Assembly (NCBI GenBank): GCA_031289165.1
Contig: JAITPZ010000188.1
Coordinates: 1 to 8,320, forward strand
Direction of reading: 5' to 3'
Source: Synergistaceae bacterium
GTDB lineage: Bacteria > Synergistota > Synergistia > Synergistales > Aminobacteriaceae
DNA: 8,320 bases
Part shown: piece after piece, positions 1-5,821 of the stretch
Layout of the letters: every line of letters starts with the position of its first letter
How positions within the stretch are numbered: position 1 is the first letter of the stretch
The notes under the pieces: model-generated
What the model was told of the DNA's origin: nothing
What the model saw: only the letters and a program-made list of their open reading frames with translations
The model's database searches: none
Position numbers and translations under genes: made by a program

Positions 1-24
1 CCGGCGCCGGGCGACGCTTTTAAA

Positions 25-40
25 TCAGGCGACGTCCTGA
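25..40 (-). terminator. Weak candidate terminator after the YbaK-family gene
   Basis: Just past the stop of the minus-strand gene, TCAGG and CCTGA form a 5-bp stem around a 6-base loop. On the minus strand this is followed by TTTAAAA. The stem is short and the T-tract is broken, so it is only a possibility. The window edge starts with the palindrome CCGGCGCCGG, which could belong to a larger structure that is cut off. Confidence 0.2.
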
Positions 41-42
41 AG

Positions 43-546
43 TCAGGCAACGCCTGCCCCGCTTTTTTTGAGGGGAACCCTGACGCCCCCCGTCACCTCC
101 AGAAGGCGCTCCGGCGCTATGGGGAAAAACGCGTGATCCGTCCCCGCCGCGGACCACACCACGGGATAGAGAAACAGATCGTCGTCCAGCAGAGCGGGCA
201 GGCGCGTCGGATAACCCACCGGCGGCACTCCCCCCACTTTAAAGCCAAAGTTTTCGAACACGTACTCCGCCGTCGCCATCTTCACCTTTCGGACGTGCAC
301 GGAGCGCGCGCCGGCGACCGCGTGAAGGTTCACGCGGTTAGCCCCGCTCATCAGAACGAGAACGGGCTCGCCGTCCGTCAGAAAGACAAGGCTCTTCAGG
401 ATTTCCTCCGCCGGAGCTCCCACGGCCTTCGAGGCGTCCTCAACCGTAAAGATCGTCTCCTCCGTTATTTTTACCTTCAGATCCGCACAACCCAGAGCGT
501 CCAGCGCGGCACGCACCTTAAGGACGGCCTCGTCGTTTTCGTACAT
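43..546 (-). CDS. YbaK/EbsC-family aminoacyl-tRNA deacylase (trans-editing protein)
   Basis: This is a 167-residue cytosolic protein of the YbaK/prolyl-tRNA-synthetase-associated (INS-like) family. Members hydrolyse amino acids wrongly attached to tRNA, for example Cys or Ala on tRNA-Pro. The sequence shows the family lysine in ILKSLVF (about Lys51), the glycine-rich GGVPPVGYP loop (about residues 105-113) and the C-terminal GTDHAFFPI strand (about 135-143), which together span the whole domain. The length matches stand-alone family members. The start was set at the ATG at 546-544 because GGGGGAG sits 6 bases upstream. Two in-frame ATGs six and five codons earlier (564, 561) have only a weak GGTGG. 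The gene diverges from the kinase operon and shares no obvious function with it. Which tRNA and amino acid it edits cannot be read from the sequence, so no symbol is given. Confidence 0.9.
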   Translation of the reverse strand: MYENDEAVLKVRAALDALGCADLKVKITEETIFTVEDASKAVGAPAEEILKSLVFLTDGEPVLVLMSGANRVNLHAVAGARSVHVRKVKMATAEYVFENFGFKVGGVPPVGYPTRLPALLDDDLFLYPVVWSAAGTDHAFFPIAPERLLEVTGGVRVPLKKSGAGVA

Positions 547-604
547 CGTATTCTCCCCCATCATCGTTTCTGTCCACCGCGGTCAGCAAACTTCTTCCCC
601 TGCG

Positions 605-610
605 ATTATA
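605..610 (-). promoter_or_regulatory. -10-like element for the YbaK-family gene
   Basis: On the minus strand this is a perfect TATAAT, about 60 bases before the chosen start codon. No good -35 hexamer lies 16-18 bases further upstream (AAAAAC at the 17-bp position). A TG dinucleotide precedes the overlapping TTATAT, so it could act as an extended -10. Read from sequence only. Confidence 0.35.
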
Positions 611-770
611 TAACCAAAAGCCCAAAAGTTTTTCCGGGAAGCGTCGAATCACGAGGTTTGTACACATCCCCAAATGCACGGCAGCCTGTACCTTCATGGC
701 GTTCCCCCGGCTGATGTCATTTTTTCGTCTTAAAGCCCATTTTGGAGCTTTTCGGCTTGCATTATACGAC

Positions 771-841
771 CATTTCCTTCGCGGGAAATGATTTTCCGGT
801 CATAAATCATTTTCGGGGCTATTTGAGGCCATGTCGGGCCT
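771..841. repeat. Cluster of three inverted repeats in the divergent intergenic region
   Basis: Three small dyads lie head to tail. CATTTCC (771-777) pairs with GGAAATG (784-790). AAATGATTT (786-794) pairs perfectly over 9 bp with AAATCATTT (804-812). AGGCC (826-830) pairs with GGCCT (837-841). The first two share bases 786-790, so they cannot form together. None is followed by a T-tract, so they do not look like terminators. They sit between the divergent YbaK-like gene and the kinase operon, over 270 bases before the latter. They could be operators, a repeated extragenic element, or part of a long 5' leader. Confidence 0.4.
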
Positions 842-915
842 GAAAATCTTTATTGCGTCAGAAAGCGATTTTTACAGATGCGAGATTGGTGATATTTTTG
901 TCAAGAGTTGAATCG

Positions 916-999
916 TTACAAAAAAAGTGGTTATTTCCCGTATAACTATCTCCGTGTAAATGCTAATCGTATTCATTTGATAAATAATATAATTATAAT
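916..999 (+). promoter_or_regulatory. AT-rich promoter-like region for the kinase operon
   Basis: Two candidate -10 boxes lie here. One is a perfect TATAAT at 994-999, whose -35 position (ATTCAT) is poor. The other is TATAAC at 941-946, with TTACAA at 916-921 at a long 19-bp spacing. The stretch is far richer in AT than the coding regions. Either would leave an untranslated leader of about 110-165 bases before the kinase start. The exact promoter cannot be decided by eye. Confidence 0.3.
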
Positions 1000-1115
1000 C
1001 GTTTTTTCAGACTAATCTGTTAATAAACCTCTGCTCTGCCGGAGGATATGTTCCTGCTTCAGAGGATGGGAGTTTTCGAGCAGATACGAATGTTAAAACG
1101 AGGAGATGTTTGACG

Positions 1116-3914
1116 ATGCTATCCGTTCGGACAAAAGTTGTTCTCATCATCATTTCCATCGTCGCCGCGATCACCTTATCCAGTGCGGCTGTGGGGCTGT
1201 TCTTCATTCAACGTCACTCCGTGGCGACAATTGAAAAGGATATGAGCGTCATCAGAGATATGGCAAACATCATGATCTCCAACGAAATCAGGTCTCTGAA
1301 AGCAATTTTGAAAGAGGCCGCCAGTCAGGTGGAGTATATGGGGGACGATCTGATGCCCAACCTGCTCCAGTCCATGATCAGGAAAAATGACTTCTTCCTT
1401 GCTTTGACGCATCTCGACAGAGACGGCAAAGTGATTTCTTCCGGGCAATGCGAGCCATCGCCGGATTTCTTTAAAAGTAAATACGTCCGGCGGGCGTTTC
1501 AGGGAGACAGCATCATTTCGACTACGGAAACAACGGCGACCGGGGAACTCGTTTTGCGAATCTGCGTTCCCGCGAGCGATCACATTTTGATCGCCACGAT
1601 TTCCGGGATGCTGTTCGCCGACTTGCTCTCACAGTTCAAAATATGGCAAACAGGCGGTATCTTCATCCTCGACGAGGAGGGGACGATTGTCGCCAACAGC
1701 AACAAAGACCCTGTTCGGGAGCGGATCAATACCATTGAAATGGCGAGGAACGATCCTTCTTACGAATCCTCAGCCGCGTTTCACGCCACTATGATCGGCG
1801 GGGCAATCGGCGCGGACGAGTATAAATACCTCGGAGTTGAACGAGTTTGCGCTTATACGCCAATTGCGGGGTCGGACGCGGGATGGTCGCTTGGCGTATC
1901 CTCTCCGATTTCGGAAAGCCCGATCATGCAGGTCCAAAAAGGTCTGCTGCTCGCGGCGGCGGTGTGCCTGGGATTAGGCGGATTGGCCGCGCTTTTGGCG
2001 GGAAAAAGCATCGCACGACCCTTTGAGCAGATGGGCGCGCAAAATATACGCCTGGCGGAGCTTAAAAACATTGCGGAAAGCGCGTCGAGCGCCAAAAGCA
2101 CTTTCCTTGCCAACATGAGTCACGAAATGCGCACCCCGCTCAACGCGATCATCGGTTTGAGCGAACTGGCTTTATGTTTCGACGACATTCGCGGAGAAGC
2201 TCTCGATTATCTGAGGAAAATCAACAATTCCGGCAAAACGCTTTTGGGAATCATCAACGACATTTTGGACATATCAAAAATCGAGTCCGGGAAGTTCGAA
2301 CTGGTACCGGTCGAGTACGAAACTCCCAGCCTTATCAACGACACTCTCACGCTTAACCTCATGCGCATCGGCGAGAAAACGATTCAGTTCCGGTTGCGCC
2401 TCGACGAGACGCTGCCCGGAAAACTGTTTGGCGACGAGCTGAGGGTCAGACAGGTATTCAACAACCTTTTGAGCAACGCCTTCAAATACACGAAAGAGGG
2501 AACCGTGGACTGGAGCGTCTCGTGTGAAAGGGACGGCGACGGGGTGTGGCTGACTTCCGCAGTAAAAGATTCCGGGATCGGCATTCGCCAGGAGGACATT
2601 GAGAAGCTGTTTTCCGAGTATAACCAGGTTGACGTGAAAAGCAATCGCAAGATCGAGGGCACCGGGCTGGGCCTTTCGATCACCAAAAAAATGGTGGAGA
2701 TGATGGGCGGTTCCATTTCGGTGGAAAGCGAATACGGCAGAGGAAGCACGTTTACGGTGCGCTTTCGACAAAAATTCGTTTCCGACGCGACCATTGGCAA
2801 GGAAATCGCGGAAAACCTCAGAAATTTCCGTTTCTCCGACTGCAGGGAAAATCGAAACGCGAAACTGGTTCGTTTACAGCTTCCCTACGCCAAAGTGTTG
2901 GTCGTCGATGATGTCGCTACGAATCTCGATGTCGCCAAAGGGATGATGAAGCCTTATGGAATGCAGATAGATTGCGTCAGCAGCGGTCCCCAGGCGATAG
3001 AGCTGATCGGTAAGGCCGAGGTCAAATACGACGCCATTTTTATGGATCACATGATGCCCGGCATGGATGGCATCGAGGCGACGCAAATCATTCGCGGTCT
3101 CGGAAGCGAGTTCGCTCAAAACGTGCCCATCATCGCCCTGACCGCCGACGCTGTTATCGGGAGCGAGGAGAAGTTCCTTAAAAACGGCTTCCAGGCCTTT
3201 CTCTCGAAGCCAATTGACGTGATGCGCCTGGATCAGGCCATTCGTCAGTGGGTACGAAACAAAGAGGCGGAAAATGAACCGAGGCTCTCCGAGGGAACGC
3301 CGGAGCTTTTTGAGGAAACGGCGAGCGCCGGTGCGTCGCATACAGTCGGGCAGTGGCGGATTGACGGGGTTGACCTTGCAAAAGCGCTGACGCGGCTGGG
3401 CGACGACGAAGAATTGCTCCTGAATGTGCTTAAATCCTACGCCGTCAACACCAAACCGCTGCTCGACCGGATACGCCTGTGCGAAAAGGAGCGTTTAGCG
3501 GAGTACGCCATCATCGTTCACGGCATCAAAGGCAGCAGTTACAACATCTGCGCCGAGCCTGTCGGAAACAAAGCGCAGGACCTGGAGCACGCGGCAAAGC
3601 GAGAAGATTTCGCGTTCGTCCAGTCGAATAACGACGCCTTTATCGAGCTTGCGGAAAAACTGATCGAAGGTCTGTCCGCGATGCTCGAAAAAACGGCCGC
3701 TTTGACCTCAAAACCCAAAAAGAGCGAACCGGACGTGGAATTGCTGGCGCACCTGCGCGAAGCGTGCGCCAATTACGAGATGAGCATGGTGGACGAGATC
3801 ATGGATAATCTGGAGAGCTACGACTACGAAGTCGGAGGTGAACTTGTCGCCTGGCTCAGAGAACAGGTGAATCAGGTGGAGTTCTGCCAGATTGAGGAAA
3901 GGCTGGCATCATAA
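1116..3914 (+). CDS. Membrane-bound hybrid histidine kinase (Cache-like sensor, HisKA, HATPase, receiver, HPt)
   Basis: This 932-residue sensor kinase carries a complete phosphorelay in one chain. A first membrane helix (about 8-31) and a second (about 276-296) bracket an extracytoplasmic sensor of about 240 residues that looks like a dCache fold (GKVISSG, GGIFILDEEGTIVAN, WSLGVSSPI). No clear HAMP follows; a short helical linker leads to HisKA with SHEMRTPLN, phospho-accepting His336. The ATPase has the N box (Asn454), DSGIG (Asp485) and GTGLGL (515-520). The receiver has Asp598/Asp599, phospho-acceptor Asp644 (MDHMMPGMDG), Thr676 and Lys698. The HPt domain carries HGIKGSS with His802. A tail of about 65 residues after the HPt has no recognised domain. 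The ATG at 1116 was chosen, with AGGAG ending 10 bases before it. An in-frame TTG at 1110 is only 4 bases from that site and would add two residues. The next gene starts 23 bases downstream and is its probable phosphoryl acceptor. The signal sensed is unknown. Confidence 0.92.
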   Translation: MLSVRTKVVLIIISIVAAITLSSAAVGLFFIQRHSVATIEKDMSVIRDMANIMISNEIRSLKAILKEAASQVEYMGDDLMPNLLQSMIRKNDFFLALTHLDRDGKVISSGQCEPSPDFFKSKYVRRAFQGDSIISTTETTATGELVLRICVPASDHILIATISGMLFADLLSQFKIWQTGGIFILDEEGTIVANSNKDPVRERINTIEMARNDPSYESSAAFHATMIGGAIGADEYKYLGVERVCAYTPIAGSDAGWSLGVSSPISESPIMQVQKGLLLAAAVCLGLGGLAALLAGKSIARPFEQMGAQNIRLAELKNIAESASSAKSTFLANMSHEMRTPLNAIIGLSELALCFDDIRGEALDYLRKINNSGKTLLGIINDILDISKIESGKFELVPVEYETPSLINDTLTLNLMRIGEKTIQFRLRLDETLPGKLFGDELRVRQVFNNLLSNAFKYTKEGTVDWSVSCERDGDGVWLTSAVKDSGIGIRQEDIEKLFSEYNQVDVKSNRKIEGTGLGLSITKKMVEMMGGSISVESEYGRGSTFTVRFRQKFVSDATIGKEIAENLRNFRFSDCRENRNAKLVRLQLPYAKVLVVDDVATNLDVAKGMMKPYGMQIDCVSSGPQAIELIGKAEVKYDAIFMDHMMPGMDGIEATQIIRGLGSEFAQNVPIIALTADAVIGSEEKFLKNGFQAFLSKPIDVMRLDQAIRQWVRNKEAENEPRLSEGTPELFEETASAGASHTVGQWRIDGVDLAKALTRLGDDEELLLNVLKSYAVNTKPLLDRIRLCEKERLAEYAIIVHGIKGSSYNICAEPVGNKAQDLEHAAKREDFAFVQSNNDAFIELAEKLIEGLSAMLEKTAALTSKPKKSEPDVELLAHLREACANYEMSMVDEIMDNLESYDYEVGGELVAWLREQVNQVEFCQIEERLAS

Positions 3915-3937
3915 TCAGGTAAAAAGGAGATATCGAG

Positions 3938-5104
3938 ATGGAAAACAGCGCCGGAAGGAGCCGTCACAGGATTGTCCTGGTTGATGACAACATGACCAAC
4001 CTGACTATGGGCAAAAATATCCTGAAAGCGTTTTACGAGGTGTTCCCATTACCCTCCGGAGCCAAACTTTTCGAGCTTCTGGAAAAGGTTCTTCCGGATT
4101 TGATATTGCTGGACATTGAAATGCCCGAGATGAATGGTTACGAAGCAATCCGGAGGCTCAGGAGCGACCCCAGGTTTGCTGAGATTCCGGTCATCTTCCT
4201 GACGGCAAAAAAAGACGAGGGCAGCGAGCTGGAAGGTCTAAGCCTGGGGGCCATCGATTACATCTTAAAACCTTTCTCCGCACCGCTTTTACTCAAGCGA
4301 ATAGAAAATCACCTCCTGATTTCTTCGCAGAAAAAAGCGCTTAAAAACTACAGCGAGAACCTGGAAGAGATGGTCGAGCGAAAAACGAGGCAGGTTACGG
4401 AACTGCAAAACGCGATCTTAACTACTGTCGCGGAGATGGTGGAGTTTAACGACATCGTTACCGGAGGGCACGTCTACCGCACTCAGGAATACCTTAAACT
4501 GTTAGTGGACGCTCTGATCAGGGATAAAATTTATGAAAGCGAGACCGCAAAGTGGGACTTGGGTTTTCTGATTCCCTCCGCGCAATTGCATGACGTTGGA
4601 AAGATCGCGATCAGCGACGCTATCCTGAATAAACCAGGCAAATTAACCCCGGAAGAGTTCGAGGAAATGAAAAAACACGTCTTAATTGGTGTCTGCGCCA
4701 TCGAAATCATCGAGGAGAACACGACCGAACACGCTTTTTTGCATCACGCTAAAATCATCGCCGGAACTCACCACGAAAAATGGGACGGTACCGGCTATCC
4801 CATGCGTTTGCGGGGATACAACATTCCGCTGGAGGGGCGTTTAATGGCAATAGCTGACGTGTACGACGCCCTGATTTCAGTGCGTCCGTACAAAGAACCG
4901 CTCTCTGCGAAAGACGCTGAACGGATTATCAGGGAAGAAACGGGCATCCACTTTGACCCGACGCTGGTGAACGTGTTTTGCCAGGTAGCCGGCCAGTTCG
5001 CGGAAATTGCGGGAAATTACAGAAACGGTACGCAACCCAATCTCTGGATACCCGAGTCGCTCACGGGAGTTACTGCGGTGCGTTCCGAAATGGTTGCCTG
5101 CTGA
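3938..5104 (+). CDS. Response regulator: receiver plus HD-GYP cyclic-di-GMP phosphodiesterase
   Basis: This is a 388-residue cytosolic protein. The N-terminal receiver (about 10-125) has Asp16/Asp17, phospho-acceptor Asp59 in LLDIEMPEMNG, Thr89 and Lys111 in LKPF. A helical, probably coiled-coil linker follows (about 130-155). The C-terminal HD-GYP domain keeps the expected metal ligands and signature: His178 in GGH, HD at 218-219 in QLHDVGK, His247, HH at 278-279, and HHEKWDGTGYP (278-288). Such domains hydrolyse cyclic di-GMP to pGpG or GMP, so phosphorylation should change the level of this messenger. AAGGAGA lies 7 bases before the ATG. The gene follows the hybrid kinase by 23 bases, so the two probably form one operon and one pathway: kinase receiver, HPt His802, then Asp59. 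Domain order matches RpfG-type regulators. No DNA-binding or GGDEF domain is present. Confidence 0.93.
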   Translation: MENSAGRSRHRIVLVDDNMTNLTMGKNILKAFYEVFPLPSGAKLFELLEKVLPDLILLDIEMPEMNGYEAIRRLRSDPRFAEIPVIFLTAKKDEGSELEGLSLGAIDYILKPFSAPLLLKRIENHLLISSQKKALKNYSENLEEMVERKTRQVTELQNAILTTVAEMVEFNDIVTGGHVYRTQEYLKLLVDALIRDKIYESETAKWDLGFLIPSAQLHDVGKIAISDAILNKPGKLTPEEFEEMKKHVLIGVCAIEIIEENTTEHAFLHHAKIIAGTHHEKWDGTGYPMRLRGYNIPLEGRLMAIADVYDALISVRPYKEPLSAKDAERIIREETGIHFDPTLVNVFCQVAGQFAEIAGNYRNGTQPNLWIPESLTGVTAVRSEMVAC

Positions 5105-5111
5105 AATAGCG

Positions 5112-5163
5112 GGACAGTGGCGATGGAATGGGTAACGCCCCGTCCGAACCGGTTTTAATTTTG
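5112..5163 (+). terminator. Weak candidate terminator after the HD-GYP gene
   Basis: GGAC (5112-5115) can pair with GTCC (5142-5145), and inside it GGCG (5119-5122) with CGCC (5136-5139), around a 13-base loop. After a 7-base gap comes TTTTAATTTT. The broken stem and the gap make it poor, but it is the only terminator-like structure directly behind the signalling operon. Confidence 0.25.
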
Positions 5164-5476
5164 ATGATATTACGGCGGCATTCAAATACAGAGAAATGGG
5201 GCTTCCAATAGCCCTTGTGTTGAGGGCGCTTTACAGGCATACCGCCGGTCGCCGGCAGTTGTAGCCTTCAGCCCCGCTGATAACCGCACATGGCACGATG
5301 GCGAGGATATCCGGCAAAAGGTGTCTGGTGCGATTCTCTTTTCGTGGATCGGGAAGATCGCCAAAATATTCATGAATGTTTGTCTTTACTTCAGGCATCG
5401 AAAGCTGCTCCTTTACGTTTTATGGAATAGCTGTCTTTTTACCCTATCTGTCTTTGAAATGCAATATCTGACACAT
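5164..5476. other. Gene-less stretch with no convincing coding sequence
   Basis: About 310 bases hold no reading frame with a ribosome binding site or recognisable product. A 63-codon minus-strand frame (5182-5373) and a 46-codon plus-strand frame (5290-5430) both lack Shine-Dalgarno sequences. Small structures are visible: GGGCT/AGCCC around six bases (5199-5214), not followed by T's, and the 10-bp palindrome ATTCATGAAT (5368-5377), which extends to 18 bases with one mismatched pair. It may be a decayed gene or simple spacer. Confidence 0.4.
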
Positions 5477-5501
5477 CTCTTCATGCGTTTGCCATGAAGG
5501 G
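5477..5501. promoter_or_regulatory. Dyad just upstream of the metYX promoter
   Basis: CTTCATG (5479-5485) and CATGAAG (5493-5499) form a perfect 7-bp inverted repeat around 7 bases, extendable by a T-G and a C-G pair. The centre is about 26 bp before the -35 box at 5515. This is a usual place for an activator or repressor to bind. It does not match the MetR (TGAA-N5-TTCA) or MetJ (AGACGTCT) patterns, so the binding protein is unknown. Confidence 0.35.
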
Positions 5502-5514
5502 TCGGTCCGAAGCG

Positions 5515-5543
5515 TTGACAGGCGTCGGTGTTTACTGTATCAT
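5515..5543 (+). promoter_or_regulatory. Housekeeping-type promoter of the met leader and metYX
   Basis: A perfect -35 TTGACA (5515-5520), a 17-base spacer and a -10 TATCAT (5538-5543, five of six matches to consensus) make this the best promoter in the window. Transcription should begin near 5550. That gives a leader of about 270 bases before metY, containing the small Met-rich reading frame and the terminator. Confidence 0.75.
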
Positions 5544-5546
5544 CCA

Positions 5547-5586
5547 ATATAAATCAGATAAGATTGATATATTATCTGGTTTATAT
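5547..5586 (+). promoter_or_regulatory. 15-bp stem-loop at the 5' end of the met leader RNA
   Basis: Bases 5547-5561 pair with 5572-5586 over 15 positions with a single T-G wobble, around a 10-base loop. The dyad begins right after the -10 box, so the RNA would open with this hairpin, or the DNA could serve as an operator overlapping the start site. It ends 29 bases before the Shine-Dalgarno of the leader peptide, so it should not block translation there. Its role is inferred only; a 5' stabilising hairpin is the simplest reading. Confidence 0.5.
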
Positions 5587-5629
5587 GCTGAGTCGAGTCC
5601 GGGAAATTTTGAAGAAGGAGGGTCTGCTG

Positions 5630-5728
5630 ATGTTTGGAAATGCGTGTTTTGTCGTCGTGGGTCGGTATGCCATGAGCATGATGATGTGCGTGAATCGCGG
5701 GTCCTCGCCTGGAGCGATCGGCGTTTAG
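5630..5728 (+). CDS. Met-rich leader peptide of the metYX attenuator
   Basis: A 32-codon reading frame starts with ATG 8 bases after a perfect AGGAGG (5616-5621) and ends in TAG. Codons 14-21 read AMSMMMCV, so four of the five codons 15-19 are Met, followed at once by Cys. The rest is unremarkable: a short hydrophobic stretch FVVV at 7-10 and the end GSSPGAIGV. It lies between a strong promoter and a strong terminator, directly in front of metY-metX. This is the classical arrangement of an amino-acid attenuator, in which a ribosome stalls on the control codons when charged tRNA-Met is scarce. The frame stays open upstream to 5528, but that start would lie before the predicted transcription start and lacks this ribosome site. 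The peptide itself probably has no function beyond being translated. Confidence 0.7.
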   Translation: MFGNACFVVVGRYAMSMMMCVNRGSSPGAIGV

Positions 5729-5759
5729 CCGTTTCGTGCGTTCCAGTGACGGGGATCCC
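5699..5759 (+). promoter_or_regulatory. Predicted antiterminator hairpin of the met leader
   Basis: GGGTCCTCG (5699-5707) pairs with CGGGGATCCC (5750-5759), with one bulged T and one wobble. After a small internal loop, CTGGAGCG (5709-5716) pairs with CGTTCCAG (5739-5746), with one wobble. That gives 17 pairs in all. Inside, CGGC (5719-5722) pairs with GCCG (5728-5731) around the leader stop codon. The right arm uses the 5' arm of the terminator (5749-5759), so the two structures exclude each other. A ribosome paused at Met codons 17-19 should cover RNA to about 5690-5698, leaving 5699 onward free. A ribosome that reaches the stop codon would mask the left arm. Confidence 0.6.
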
Positions 5760-5784
5760 TTTGACGGGGGTCCCCGTTTTTTTT
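5749..5784 (+). terminator. Intrinsic terminator (attenuator) between leader peptide and metY
   Basis: ACGGGGATCCC (5749-5759) pairs with GGGGTCCCCGT (5767-5777) over 11 bp with one wobble, around a 7-base loop. A run of eight T's follows (5777-5784), then G and four more T's. This is a textbook Rho-independent terminator. It lies after the leader stop codon and 37 bases before the metY start, so it should cut transcription before the operon unless it is prevented from folding. Confidence 0.9.
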
Positions 5785-5821
5785 GTTTTCATATCTGAAT
5801 AGAGCACAGGAGGAATAGGGA

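Noticed and set aside
521..697. Short minus-strand frame upstream of and overlapping the YbaK-family start
   Set aside because: It contains the likely promoter -10 of the real gene, has only GGGGG before its ATG, and overlaps the YbaK-like gene in another frame.
133..714. 193-codon plus-strand frame across the YbaK-family gene
   Set aside because: Antisense shadow: the minus-strand product has all the family motifs, while this translation is His/Arg-rich and featureless.
1048..1113. 21-codon upstream frame ending just before the kinase start
   Set aside because: GGAGG is only 2 bases from its ATG, too close for normal initiation, and the peptide has no notable codon clustering.
5182..5373. 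63-codon minus-strand frame between the operons
   Set aside because: No Shine-Dalgarno before its ATG, no recognisable motif, and no neighbour support.
5528..5728. 66-codon version of the leader frame starting at 5528
   Set aside because: This start lies inside the promoter, before the predicted transcription start, and has no ribosome binding site. The inner ATG at 5630 has a perfect AGGAGG.
5550..5821. SAM riboswitch or T-box in the metY leader
   Set aside because: The leader shows no T-box core (AGGGTGGNACCGCG) and no multi-helix S-box-like arrangement. A simple AT stem-loop, a reading frame and a terminator account for it.
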